This document shows, piece after piece, positions 1 through 7,879 of a stretch of DNA of 64,000 nt. Within the stretch, counting starts at the first letter, position 1. Every line of letters begins with the position of its first letter. This DNA comes from an uncultured Prevotellaceae bacterium (GTDB lineage Bacteria; Bacteroidota; Bacteroidia; Bacteroidales; Bacteroidaceae): contig CAMKTJ010000007.1 of assembly GCA_946415645.1 (NCBI GenBank), positions 26,344 through 90,343 on the forward strand. The letters run 5' to 3'. Below the pieces are notes generated by a model that saw only the letters and a program-made list of their open reading frames with translations, had not been told where the DNA came from and searched no databases. The position numbers and the translations under genes are program-made.

Positions 1-2772
1 GAAGAAGCTATCTACAAGACCAAGATTACCGAGATTAATCTGCCCAAATCCCTTACCAATACAGGAAAATACGCCATGGGCTATAACTCCGACTTGAAGA
101 AGATTACCGTGAACAGCAATGCGACAAGCAGCAAATGGGGCAAATGGGTATTCTGGCGTGCATCCGGTGCATATGATGTATATATGATTTGTGACACGAA
201 GCCTGAAGTACCCGATATCTATACTTTTGATAACGACTTCGCTTCTACCATACATATATACCCTTCTCTCTATATCGACTATAAGACCGATTATCATTGG
301 AACTGCTACAAGATCGTTCCTGACCTGGTACAGGATTTGTCCAACGAAGACCTGCAGAATGCCATTGATGCCTATAAGGCAAAGCTACCCGGCGACGAGG
401 AAGTTGGTACTGCCCCCGGTTTCTATACAGCTACAAGCGTAAACGCCGTTAAGGATGCATTAGAAGCCGCCAGCGCCCTTGATGAAAATGCTACTGCGCA
501 GCAGCGCAATGACGCTCTTCTACAGATGATAATTGCTGTAGACGGCCTTACTATCAATCCCCTCAACGAAGGCTACTACTACATAGAGAGCTTGTATAAC
601 AACAAGTATATGCGAACTGGTTCTGACGACTATATAGCTGTAAAGACATTTGACGCTTCAGATGCCAGATTCTGCTTCAAACTTACCCGTAAGGGCAGCA
701 ACTGGTATATCCAATCTGCTGATGAGAATAAGAAATACTTTGGAGCTCCCGATGCAGAGAACTGGATGAAAGTATCTTCCGATCCCGTTAACGAGCAGAT
801 AATAACCTGGGTTAAGGGCGGCATATTCAAGATGCAGTGCCTGAACGAGGGAACAGAAAGCAGTCTTTACGGTCAATCCCAAAGCTATGTAATTGTCAGC
901 AACGATTATACTGATGACAATGTCAGAGCCCAATGGCGTTTCCACCCAGTACCAAGTAACACATTTGCTCAGGATTTCAACATAGAGAATATCCGTGTAA
1001 GAGAATACATGAAAGAAGTTACATACGAAGGAACAGAAGAAACAAAGATTAAGTCCTACAATGTAGCTCCTCCTGTTCGCCGTGACAAACCAGAACCTGC
1101 TACCATCTTCTGGACACAAGATGCTTCTGCAACATCACAGCAGATTACATGGAGTCTTAACGCAGACTTCTCTGATTCTTTCACAGCAGAAGTTGACGTG
1201 AATGATGCACACTACGAGATTTACAACCTGTTACCCGGACAGACCTATTATTATAAGGTAACTGCAACCGTTGACGGCAATCCTACAGAGATTATCAACT
1301 CAAGCTTCACTACCAGTGGCCAGCTTCGTCAGATTTATGCTGAAGGTACAGGCAACATGCGTGACCTGGGTGGTTGGGCTACAGCCAGCGGCAAGCCAAT
1401 CAAGTACGGTCTCATCTATCGTGGTGCTGAATGGAACGGCGAATACCAGCTCACACCAGAAGGCATAGAAGCACTCCGTGCAGTAGGCATGAAGGCTGAA
1501 CTTGACCTCCGCATCGACTGGGAGTCAGCTTACATCACACAGTCTCCTTTGGGCGAAGATGTTACCTACAAGCGCATCACCAACGAGGACTACTATGAAA
1601 GCGGCATGCAGAACAGAAAGGACCTCTACAAGCAGAACCTTGAGTTCGTGTTCGACTGCGTGAAGAACGACAAGCCAGTTTACTTCCACTGCCACATCGG
1701 TGCTGACCGTACAGGTACACTGGGCGTCATCTTGGAAGGTTTGCTGGGTGTAAATGTAAGCGACCTTTACAAGGACTACGAGCTAACAACCTTCTCATAT
1801 TACGAGACTCACCGCTATAAGGAGAATATTGACGGTATTCTGGAATACATCAATTCACTTGATGGTGAAACCCTGACAGACAAGTTCTATACCTATTGCC
1901 ACAAAGAACTTGGCCTCAGCGCTAAGGATATTGCTGACTTCCGTATGAAGATGCTGGGCACCATCTATCCCACCGACGTTAAGAATATGATTTCCGAGGC
2001 AGAAAGCGGCAAGGCTACATCTCTGGACCTGAGTGATTATATCTTTGAGGCAGAAGCGCTGACATCCAACATGTCTGAAGCCTCTAACCTGCTGGTTACC
2101 GTAGCTCCAGAGTCTGGCATAAACGGTACAAACATCATCAATAACGGTGTATGCGAGAACTTGGTACTGACAGACGGCGTTGACTTTGGTGCACCCTATG
2201 CTTTCACAGCTACACAGGCTACATACACTACCAATGTAAACTCTTACAGAACCTTGATTCTTCCCTTCGAGGCAACTGTTCCTGCTGAGTTTACAGCATC
2301 AAAGGCCACTTCTGTTTCTGATGCAATTGTCAATCTGGACGCTGTAGCCACTATCGGTGCTAACAATCCTGTTCTGGTACAGGGTGATGGCCAGTTGGTT
2401 CTTACCGCAACAAATGCTGCTGTAGCTGCCAGCGAGGGCAACCTGATTAACGGATTGCTCTGGGGAACCTACAAGGCAACTGCTGCCACACAAGGCTCTT
2501 ATGTATTGCAGAACCATGATGGCAAGATAGGATTCTATGAGGTAGCAGAGGCACAGCCCACTGTAGGTGCTTTCCGTGCTTATTTGGAAGTTCCCGTAGA
2601 ACCAATATTAAAAGCTAAGGCATACTTCTTCAACGCTAACGGTGCAACTGGTATAAGCCTCAGCCCTGCTCGCTCTGAAGACGAGGGAGTAATATACAAC
2701 TTGGCAGGCCAGAAGGTAAATAAGGCTCAGAAGGGTGTATTTATCAGCAACAACAAGAAAGTGCTTTATTAA
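1..2772 (+). CDS. Surface protein with LRR, Fn3-like and tyrosine-phosphatase domains (5' end outside window)
   Basis: The reading frame is open from base 1, so the true start lies upstream. The first 40 codons look like the last repeat of a BspA-type leucine-rich array (ITEINLPKSL, then DLKKITV). A Fn3-like domain follows at about codons 355-435. Next is a PF13350-like tyrosine/serine phosphatase domain with NMRDLGGW and the active-site CX5R loop HCHIGADRTG, whose Cys codon is at 1690. The last 180 residues form a module shared with the protein at 17492-19387. It ends in a tail of the form IYNLAGQKV...KGVFISNNKKV, typical of exported Prevotella proteins. The protein is probably a secreted or surface phosphatase; its substrate is unknown. 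A 50-codon peptide gene follows 22 bp later. Confidence 0.8.
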   Translation, partial: EEAIYKTKITEINLPKSLTNTGKYAMGYNSDLKKITVNSNATSSKWGKWVFWRASGAYDVYMICDTKPEVPDIYTFDNDFASTIHIYPSLYIDYKTDYHWNCYKIVPDLVQDLSNEDLQNAIDAYKAKLPGDEEVGTAPGFYTATSVNAVKDALEAASALDENATAQQRNDALLQMIIAVDGLTINPLNEGYYYIESLYNNKYMRTGSDDYIAVKTFDASDARFCFKLTRKGSNWYIQSADENKKYFGAPDAENWMKVSSDPVNEQIITWVKGGIFKMQCLNEGTESSLYGQSQSYVIVSNDYTDDNVRAQWRFHPVPSNTFAQDFNIENIRVREYMKEVTYEGTEETKIKSYNVAPPVRRDKPEPATIFWTQDASATSQQITWSLNADFSDSFTAEVDVNDAHYEIYNLLPGQTYYYKVTATVDGNPTEIINSSFTTSGQLRQIYAEGTGNMRDLGGWATASGKPIKYGLIYRGAEWNGEYQLTPEGIEALRAVGMKAELDLRIDWESAYITQSPLGEDVTYKRITNEDYYESGMQNRKDLYKQNLEFVFDCVKNDKPVYFHCHIGADRTGTLGVILEGLLGVNVSDLYKDYELTTFSYYETHRYKENIDGILEYINSLDGETLTDKFYTYCHKELGLSAKDIADFRMKMLGTIYPTDVKNMISEAESGKATSLDLSDYIFEAEALTSNMSEASNLLVTVAPESGINGTNIINNGVCENLVLTDGVDFGAPYAFTATQATYTTNVNSYRTLILPFEATVPAEFTASKATSVSDAIVNLDAVATIGANNPVLVQGDGQLVLTATNAAVAASEGNLINGLLWGTYKATAATQGSYVLQNHDGKIGFYEVAEAQPTVGAFRAYLEVPVEPILKAKAYFFNANGATGISLSPARSEDEGVIYNLAGQKVNKAQKGVFISNNKKVLY

Positions 2773-2794
2773 TTCAAAATTGAATCTGGAAAAA

Positions 2795-2947
2795 ATGAAA
2801 AAGACATATTTAAAGCCCAACAACGAGCTACTTCAGGCTGAATGCGTACATATGATAGCCGTTTCTCTCATAGATGGAGTAAAAGCTGACAACTCAGAAG
2901 TTCTGAGCAAAGAGAATAACGACTGGGATATGTGGGAAGATGACTAA
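2795..2947 (+). CDS. Small acidic peptide, 50 aa, paired with surface protein (copy 1)
   Basis: This short gene starts 22 bp after the stop of the surface protein and ends just before a strong terminator. It begins MKKTYLKP and ends NNDWDMWEDD. It has no transmembrane stretch or clear signal peptide; the middle carries MIAVSLIDG and then SEVLSKEN. A clear paralogue lies at 17333-17488, also directly after a surface protein, and shares MKKxY, IAVSxxDG, xAEVLxKEN or SEVLSKEN, and DWxxWED. The conservation between copies supports a real coding sequence. I do not recognise a described function; short MKKxYxxP peptides are, to my knowledge, frequent hypothetical proteins in Prevotellaceae. Confidence 0.75.
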   Translation: MKKTYLKPNNELLQAECVHMIAVSLIDGVKADNSEVLSKENNDWDMWEDD

Positions 2948-2970
2948 TATCTTCCAGTACACGTAAAAGC

Positions 2971-3025
2971 ATTTGCGGGTACGTGTAGAAATTCTTTTTT
3001 CTACGTGTACCCGCAAATTTTATTT
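2971..3025 (+). terminator. Strong rho-independent terminator, possibly bidirectional
   Basis: A 21-bp stem (2971-2991 with 2998-3018) contains two G-U pairs and a 6-nt loop (TTCTTT), and is followed by TTTTATTT. It closes the surface protein and peptide unit. The minus-strand copy also faces the end of the CYTH gene at 3032 and is followed there by GCTTTT, so it may serve both directions. Confidence 0.85.
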
Positions 3026-3031
3026 AGTCAA

Positions 3032-3520
3032 TCAAAACAAATCGTTACACCAAAGCTTGAAAGGATTCTTTCGCATATGGGAGTTGTAAAAGCGTCGGTC
3101 ACCCGTCACTTCCCGACCTATGAAATCAGGTTTCTGGAAAGCCTCATCCTCTGCGCCCAACTCTATCTCGGCCATTATCAAGCCATCATTGTCGCCATGA
3201 AACTCATCTACCTCCCAAATATGAATACCATCAGGAGATTTTACCAGATAACGTGTCTTGTCGATAATGCCGGGCTCACATATCTGCATCAAGTCCTGTG
3301 CATCCTGCAACGGAATCTCCCTCTCAAACTCATAACGAGAGAGTCCCTCCTTTCCGCTGGGACCTTTTATAGTCAGGTAGCCCTTATCATCTCGGATACG
3401 TACACGCACCGTTCTACCATTACCTGACGCTATATACCCTTGTTGGATATGCGTATGATTATAAGCATGGTTCTTGAACTCGCCAACAACCAGGAATTTC
3501 CGTTCTATCTCGAAATGCAT
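3032..3520 (-). CDS. CYTH domain protein (inorganic triphosphatase-like)
   Basis: This 162-residue protein starts MHFEIERKFLV, which is the ExExK signature of the CYTH superfamily. The superfamily covers tripolyphosphatases, thiamine triphosphatases and class IV adenylate cyclases. Charged strand motifs follow along the tunnel fold: RVRIRDD, YLTIKG, YEFEREIP, KTRYLV, WEVDEFHGDNDGL, MAEIELG. It is a stand-alone CYTH without a CHAD domain, so a triphosphatase acting on a small phosphorylated compound is the best guess. It lies 14 bp after the small membrane protein gene and probably shares its transcript with prfB. Confidence 0.85.
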   Translation of the reverse strand: MHFEIERKFLVVGEFKNHAYNHTHIQQGYIASGNGRTVRVRIRDDKGYLTIKGPSGKEGLSRYEFEREIPLQDAQDLMQICEPGIIDKTRYLVKSPDGIHIWEVDEFHGDNDGLIMAEIELGAEDEAFQKPDFIGREVTGDRRFYNSHMRKNPFKLWCNDLF

Positions 3521-3534
3521 ATATACGATATGTC

Positions 3535-3669
3535 TTATTCAAACAGAAGAGCTGCTCCTGCAAAGATCAGCACAAACATCACTATCAAGGCAATAGCGAC
3601 GTATGCAACGACCTTTTTACCATTAGCAGCAACCTTCTTAGAGATTTTCTCTGACTTCTTTGTTTTCAT
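3535..3669 (-). CDS. Small single-pass membrane protein, 44 aa
   Basis: Starting at the ATG at 3669, this ORF encodes a Lys-rich N-terminus (MKTKKSEKISKK, then NGKKVV) followed by one hydrophobic helix of about 22 residues and the end ALLFE. The positive-inside rule places the N-terminus in the cytoplasm. It sits between prfB (55 bp upstream) and the CYTH gene (14 bp downstream) on the same strand, so it is probably in the same operon. I do not recognise a family. The clean basic segment plus helix and the tight spacing support it being real. Confidence 0.6.
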   Translation of the reverse strand: MKTKKSEKISKKVAANGKKVVAYVAIALIVMFVLIFAGAALLFE

Positions 3670-3724
3670 TGTTCTTATAGTTTATTTCGTTATTACGATT
3701 GGTAAATCAATAGCAAACTGTCAA

Positions 3725-4837
3725 CTAATCTTGTCCTCCGAATTCCATAAGATAAGCCTTGATAAACGCATCTATTTTTCCGTCCATCACACCATTCACA
3801 TCGCTGGTCTGATAGTTGGTGCGATGATCCTTAACACGACGGTCATCAAAAACATAGCTACGTATCTGGCTACCCCACTCTATCTTCTTCTTACCTGCCT
3901 CTACCTTTGCCTGTTCTTCCATACGATGCTTCATCTCCTTATCGTACAGCATAGAGCGAAGCAGACGCATAGCGTTCTCTTTATTCTTAGGCTGGTCGCG
4001 CGTCTCGGTATTCTCGATAAGAATCTCCTCTTCCTCGCCTGTATAAGGATCTTTATACTGGTAACGCAGACGAACACCAGACTCTACCTTATTTACATTC
4101 TGGCCTCCAGCACCACTACTGCGGAAGGTATCCCATGAGATACGGGCCGGTTCTATATTCACCTCAATGGTATCGTCTACCAAAGGTGTCACGAAGACAC
4201 TGGAGAAACTGGTCATACGCTTTCCCTGAGCATTATAGGGTGAAACGCGAACCAGACGATGCACACCATTCTCGCTCTTCAGATAGCCATAGGCATATTC
4301 TCCTTGAATCTCAAGGGTACAGGTCTTGATGCCGGCATCATCCCCGTCAAGGAGGTTGCTGACCACACACTTATAGCCATTGGTCTCAGCCCAACGCATA
4401 TACATACGCATCAGCATTTGTGCCCAATCCTGCGCCTCTGTACCACCAGCTCCGGAATTTATCTTCAGTACGGCATCCATTGCGTCGCCTTCACCACGCA
4501 ACATATTCTTCATCTCTAGATTCTCTATGGCATTCATAGCACGGGCATAGAGATCATCAACCTCCTCTTCTGTTACCAGTTCTTCCTTATAGAAATCAAA
4601 TGCGGTTTCGAGTTCATCTGAGAGGGTTTTCACCTCTTCGTATCCCTTAATCCACTTTTCTAATCCCTTTACTAACTTCATCTGTGCCTCGGCACGTTTC
4701 TGGTCATCCCAAAATTCAGGAGCCTGAGTACGCAACTGCTCCTCCTCGTACTGCATGCGCTTGGCATCAATGTCCAAGTATTTGTTCAACTGCTCAGTAC
4801 GTTCTTTTACCTCTTTTAACTGTTCTGATGTTATCAT
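3725..4837 (-). CDS. prfB: Peptide chain release factor 2
   Basis: This 370-residue class I release factor recognises UGA and UAA and triggers peptidyl-tRNA hydrolysis. The catalytic GGQ is present in SSGAGGQNVNKVESG, along with an intact N-terminal helical domain. The tripeptide anticodon position reads SPY in RLVRVSPYNAQGKR, where E. coli RF2 has SPF. The ORF is continuous. At the place where E. coli uses its autoregulatory frameshift (CUU UGA C), this gene reads TAC TTG GAC, so that control is absent. It follows the acyl-CoA ligase gene after a 39-bp spacer containing a TTGACAGATGACAG low-complexity word. Confidence 0.97.
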   Translation of the reverse strand: MITSEQLKEVKERTEQLNKYLDIDAKRMQYEEEQLRTQAPEFWDDQKRAEAQMKLVKGLEKWIKGYEEVKTLSDELETAFDFYKEELVTEEEVDDLYARAMNAIENLEMKNMLRGEGDAMDAVLKINSGAGGTEAQDWAQMLMRMYMRWAETNGYKCVVSNLLDGDDAGIKTCTLEIQGEYAYGYLKSENGVHRLVRVSPYNAQGKRMTSFSSVFVTPLVDDTIEVNIEPARISWDTFRSSGAGGQNVNKVESGVRLRYQYKDPYTGEEEEILIENTETRDQPKNKENAMRLLRSMLYDKEMKHRMEEQAKVEAGKKKIEWGSQIRSYVFDDRRVKDHRTNYQTSDVNGVMDGKIDAFIKAYLMEFGGQD

Positions 4838-4850
4838 TCTAATATTAATT

Positions 4851-4880
4851 GATAGTTGACAGATGACAGTTGACTGTTAG
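4851..4880. repeat. Low-complexity leader word (TTGACAGATGACAG type)
   Basis: The spacer between the ligase stop and the prfB start contains alternating forms of the word TGACAG and TGACTG. The 13-mer TGACAGATGACAG recurs at about 9275-9288, before the EnvC-like gene. It is one of several such words in this window located directly before start codons. Confidence 0.6.
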
Positions 4881-6688
4881 TCATCCTCATACATCTTGTC
4901 TATCTGTTCCTTATAACGTTCATTCAAGACCTGGCGCTTTACCTTTAAGGTATTTGTAAGCTCACCACGCTCCAGACTTAAAGGCTCTGGCAGGAGGGTG
5001 ATACGCTTCACCTGCTCGTAATAAGCTAAGTCCTGCTGCATGGTCTCCAATCTATCTAAAACGAACTGTACCACTTGTTCATTCTGACACAAATCTACTC
5101 TATCCTGATATGCTATATTATGGCTCTTGGCATACTCTTCCAGCAGCTTATACTCTGGAATCACCAAGGCCGATACAAACTTTTTCTGGTCTGCGATAAT
5201 TACGACCTGATCAATATAACGATCTACGCACAACCTGGCCTCCAACATCTGGGGAGCAATATACTTTCCGTTGCTGGTTTTGAAAAGGTCTTTTATGCGG
5301 TCTGTCAGGAAGAGCTCGCCATCCTTCAGGTAACCGGCATCACCTGTATGGAACCAGCCTTCATGGTCAACGACCAAGTCTGTCACTTCAGCCTTTCTAT
5401 AGTAACCTTTTGTAATGGTATCACCCTTCAGGAGAATCTCATTATTATCCCCAAACTTCAGCTGTATGCCATCTAACAGACGGCCCACAGATCCAATGGT
5501 TATGGATTGGTTCCATCTGTCGGCTGTCACCGTTGCAGTGCTTTCTGTAAGGCCATAGCCTACAATCATCATAATGCCTGCAGAGTGAACAAACTCCTCA
5601 ACCTCCTTGGAAATGGCGGCTCCAGCCGTAGGGAAGAAATTATGACGTTCCAGACCCAACGTCTTCAGCAGCAATGCTATGACCGTCTTCTCATAGAAGA
5701 GGTACTGCATCTTCAATGACAAAGGCGGTTCCAAGCCTCGCATCTTATAATTCACATTGTATTCCTTTCCCACCCTTAAGGCATCTTCCAACATCTTACG
5801 CTGGATAGGACTACTTGCGTTTATCTTTTCTTGCACACCAGCATATACTTTCTCCCAGAAACGGGGAACTGCGCACATACAAGTTGGATGAACTTCGCGC
5901 AAACTTTGCAGGATTTCTGTTGGGTTGAGGTTTACTGCCAACGTACAACCGGTAGCAATACACAGATACGACCATCCGCGCTCAAAGACATGAGTAAAGG
6001 GCAGGAAGTTCATCACCAAATCTGCATCGCTCAGATTAAGCACACCATTATGGGCGCGTATAGCAGTATTATACATGCGATGTGTTAACATCACACCCTT
6101 GCTAAGTCCCGTGGTACCACTAGTATAAAGGATGTTTGCCAAATCGTCCTGATCCAGTTCTGCTGTCCTGCAATCAACCTCTGCCTGATGTTTGAATCCT
6201 TTACCCAGTTCCAGGAACTCATCAAAAAACATACTAACGGTATCCTGCTCATCCTTCTTGACGGAACGGTCAAAGATAACAAGACCACAGACACAATGTT
6301 CAATCTTAAGTACACGATAGGCGGTATCATACTGATATTGCTCGCCTACAAAGATATAACGAACCTTGGCATCACTGACCATATACTTGACCTGAGTCTC
6401 ACTACTGGTAGCATAGAAAGGAATGGTAACGGCCCGGACAGCATAAGCACCGAAATCAACATACATGCACTCTGGCATATTCTGGGAGAATACGGCAATA
6501 TTCTCCTGAATACCGATGCCGAGTTCCATCATGGCATTGCTAACAAGACGCACTTTCTCTGAGTAAGTGTTCCATGAAATATCCTTCCATTTATTCTCAG
6601 AATAATCCTTATATTTCATAGCCGCCCGGTTCCCATATTTCTGAGCCTGGCTATGAATAAGAGTAGATAATGGACTATTATTCTGCAT
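4877..6688 (-). CDS. Long-chain fatty acid--CoA ligase (AMP-forming)
   Basis: This 603-residue member of the ANL superfamily activates a fatty acid with ATP to an acyl-AMP and then to an acyl-CoA. The P-loop YTSGTTGLSKGVMLTH lies near residues 190-205. The A5-type motif VGYGLTE and the A7/A8 region (WFHTGDAGYL, LFLTDRIKDLFKTSNGKYI) are present. It resembles the FadD15/ACSL type common in Bacteroidota. The promoter is clear: TTTG at 6744-6741, 20 bp, then TATCTTTG at 6720-6713 on the minus strand, back to back with the promoter of the M20 gene. prfB follows on the same strand. Confidence 0.92.
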   Translation of the reverse strand: MQNNSPLSTLIHSQAQKYGNRAAMKYKDYSENKWKDISWNTYSEKVRLVSNAMMELGIGIQENIAVFSQNMPECMYVDFGAYAVRAVTIPFYATSSETQVKYMVSDAKVRYIFVGEQYQYDTAYRVLKIEHCVCGLVIFDRSVKKDEQDTVSMFFDEFLELGKGFKHQAEVDCRTAELDQDDLANILYTSGTTGLSKGVMLTHRMYNTAIRAHNGVLNLSDADLVMNFLPFTHVFERGWSYLCIATGCTLAVNLNPTEILQSLREVHPTCMCAVPRFWEKVYAGVQEKINASSPIQRKMLEDALRVGKEYNVNYKMRGLEPPLSLKMQYLFYEKTVIALLLKTLGLERHNFFPTAGAAISKEVEEFVHSAGIMMIVGYGLTESTATVTADRWNQSITIGSVGRLLDGIQLKFGDNNEILLKGDTITKGYYRKAEVTDLVVDHEGWFHTGDAGYLKDGELFLTDRIKDLFKTSNGKYIAPQMLEARLCVDRYIDQVVIIADQKKFVSALVIPEYKLLEEYAKSHNIAYQDRVDLCQNEQVVQFVLDRLETMQQDLAYYEQVKRITLLPEPLSLERGELTNTLKVKRQVLNERYKEQIDKMYEDD

Positions 6689-6712
6689 CTTGTTTGTTTG
6701 TATATTTAGCTA

Positions 6713-6744
6713 CAAAGATAACATCTTTTAAGATAAAAGCCAAA
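6713..6744 (-). promoter_or_regulatory. Bacteroidales promoter for the acyl-CoA ligase gene
   Basis: On the minus strand there is TTTG at 6744-6741, a 20-bp spacer and TATCTTTG at 6720-6713. This fits the Bacteroides -33/-7 consensus TTTG-N19-21-TAnnTTTG. The start codon is at 6688. Confidence 0.8.
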
Positions 6745-6748
6745 TACA

Positions 6749-6780
6749 TTTGGATTTTCATTCGTTTATTCGTAACTTTG
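6749..6780 (+). promoter_or_regulatory. Bacteroidales promoter for the M20 gene
   Basis: TTTG at 6749-6752, a 20-bp spacer and TAACTTTG at 6773-6780 form a good promoter, divergent from the ligase promoter. Only 4 bp separate the two -33 boxes. Transcription should begin near 6787. An ATG at 6791 would leave almost no leader, so the ATG at 6803 is preferred as the start of the M20 gene. Confidence 0.8.
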
Positions 6781-6802
6781 CTCTACTTAAATGGCAATAA
6801 CA

Positions 6803-7873
6803 ATGAGTACAGTAGGGTTAACAAAAGAAGCAACAGAACTATTAAGCAATCTCATCAGAATTCCACGTACCAGCAGGAATGAAACAGAAGCCGCACAATT
6901 CCTGAAAGATTACATGGAACAGAATTGCAAGTTGCCCGTCCAATGTGATGGTTGCAACTTATGGTCTATTGCCCCTAACTACAATCCTAATCTCCCTACC
7001 CTATTGTTAAATGCGCATATTGACACCGTCAAGCAAGTTTCCGATTGGAAACATGATCCCTTCACGCCTCAGATTGAGGACGGCAAGCTTTATGGACTGG
7101 GAAGCAATGATGACGGTGCCAGCTTGGTTTCCTTGTTACAGGTCTTTAGGGTACTTAGGGAGCAGGAAAGACCTTACAACCTAATTTACCTGGCCAGTGC
7201 AGAGGAAGAGGTTAGCGGCAAAAACGGCATAGAACATGCCCTGCCCCTGTTGCCACATATAGATGTTGCCATAGTAGGCGAGCCAACCGGCATGCAACCT
7301 GCCATAGCAGAGAAGGGACTGATGGTATTGGATGTTACCGCACATGGGAAAGCCGGACATGCGGCAAGGAACGAAGGCGACAATGCCATCTATCGGGCTA
7401 TAAAGGACATCAACTGGTTCCAGAATTACAAATGGGAAAAAGAGTCGGAATTGTTAGGCCCTGTGAAGATGTCCGTTACCATCATCAATGCAGGAACCCA
7501 GCACAACGTCATCCCAGACAAGTGCACCTTTACTGTAGATGTCAGGTCTAATGAGTTGTATTCAAACGAAGAACTTTACAATCAGATTTGCCGGCATGTA
7601 GAAAGTGATGTACAGGCCCGCTCATTCCGGCTGAATTCGTCTCGCATAGACCTTTCTCACCCATTGGTGCAGAAGATTATCACCTTAGGAGGGAAACCAT
7701 TTGGATCCCCCACCCTCAGCAATCAAGCTCTGATGCCCTTCCCCAGCCTCAAGATGGGCCCAGGGCAAAGTTCACGCAGCCATACTGCAGATGAATACAT
7801 AGAAATAAAAGAGATTGAAGAGGCAATAGATATTTATTTGAAAGTCCTTCGTCATGCCGTTATAACGTTATAA
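6803..7873 (+). CDS. M20 family deacylase (acetyl/succinyl-ornithine or -citrulline deacetylase-like)
   Basis: The protein is 356 residues from the ATG at 6803; an ATG at 6791 would add four residues. It has the M20 zinc-ligand pattern: NAHIDTV, then GSNDDGASL, then the catalytic and metal-binding SAEEEVSG, then VGEPTG, and the late His in SRSHTADEYI. A dimerisation-domain insert lies between (TAHGKAGHAARNEGDNAI). The size and the closing TADEYI resemble the ArgE/DapE-like hydrolases that Bacteroidota use late in arginine synthesis on succinylated or acetylated intermediates. The exact substrate is inferred and no arg genes are nearby. An 18-bp palindrome overlaps the stop codon. Confidence 0.85.
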   Translation: MSTVGLTKEATELLSNLIRIPRTSRNETEAAQFLKDYMEQNCKLPVQCDGCNLWSIAPNYNPNLPTLLLNAHIDTVKQVSDWKHDPFTPQIEDGKLYGLGSNDDGASLVSLLQVFRVLREQERPYNLIYLASAEEEVSGKNGIEHALPLLPHIDVAIVGEPTGMQPAIAEKGLMVLDVTAHGKAGHAARNEGDNAIYRAIKDINWFQNYKWEKESELLGPVKMSVTIINAGTQHNVIPDKCTFTVDVRSNELYSNEELYNQICRHVESDVQARSFRLNSSRIDLSHPLVQKIITLGGKPFGSPTLSNQALMPFPSLKMGPGQSSRSHTADEYIEIKEIEEAIDIYLKVLRHAVITL

Positions 7874-7875
7874 CG
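7858..7875. repeat. Perfect 18-bp palindrome across the M20 stop codon
   Basis: CGTTATAACGTTATAACG reads the same on both strands and contains two CGTTATAA half repeats. It covers the TAA stop at 7871-7873, and the convergent EnvC-like gene ends 5 bp further on. It is the only candidate signal between the two convergent genes; there is no T-run, so it is not a standard terminator. Confidence 0.6.
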
Positions 7876-7879
7876 ACAA

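Noticed and set aside
4740..4837. Programmed frameshift in prfB
   Set aside because: The frame is continuous and the slippery CTT TGA site is absent.
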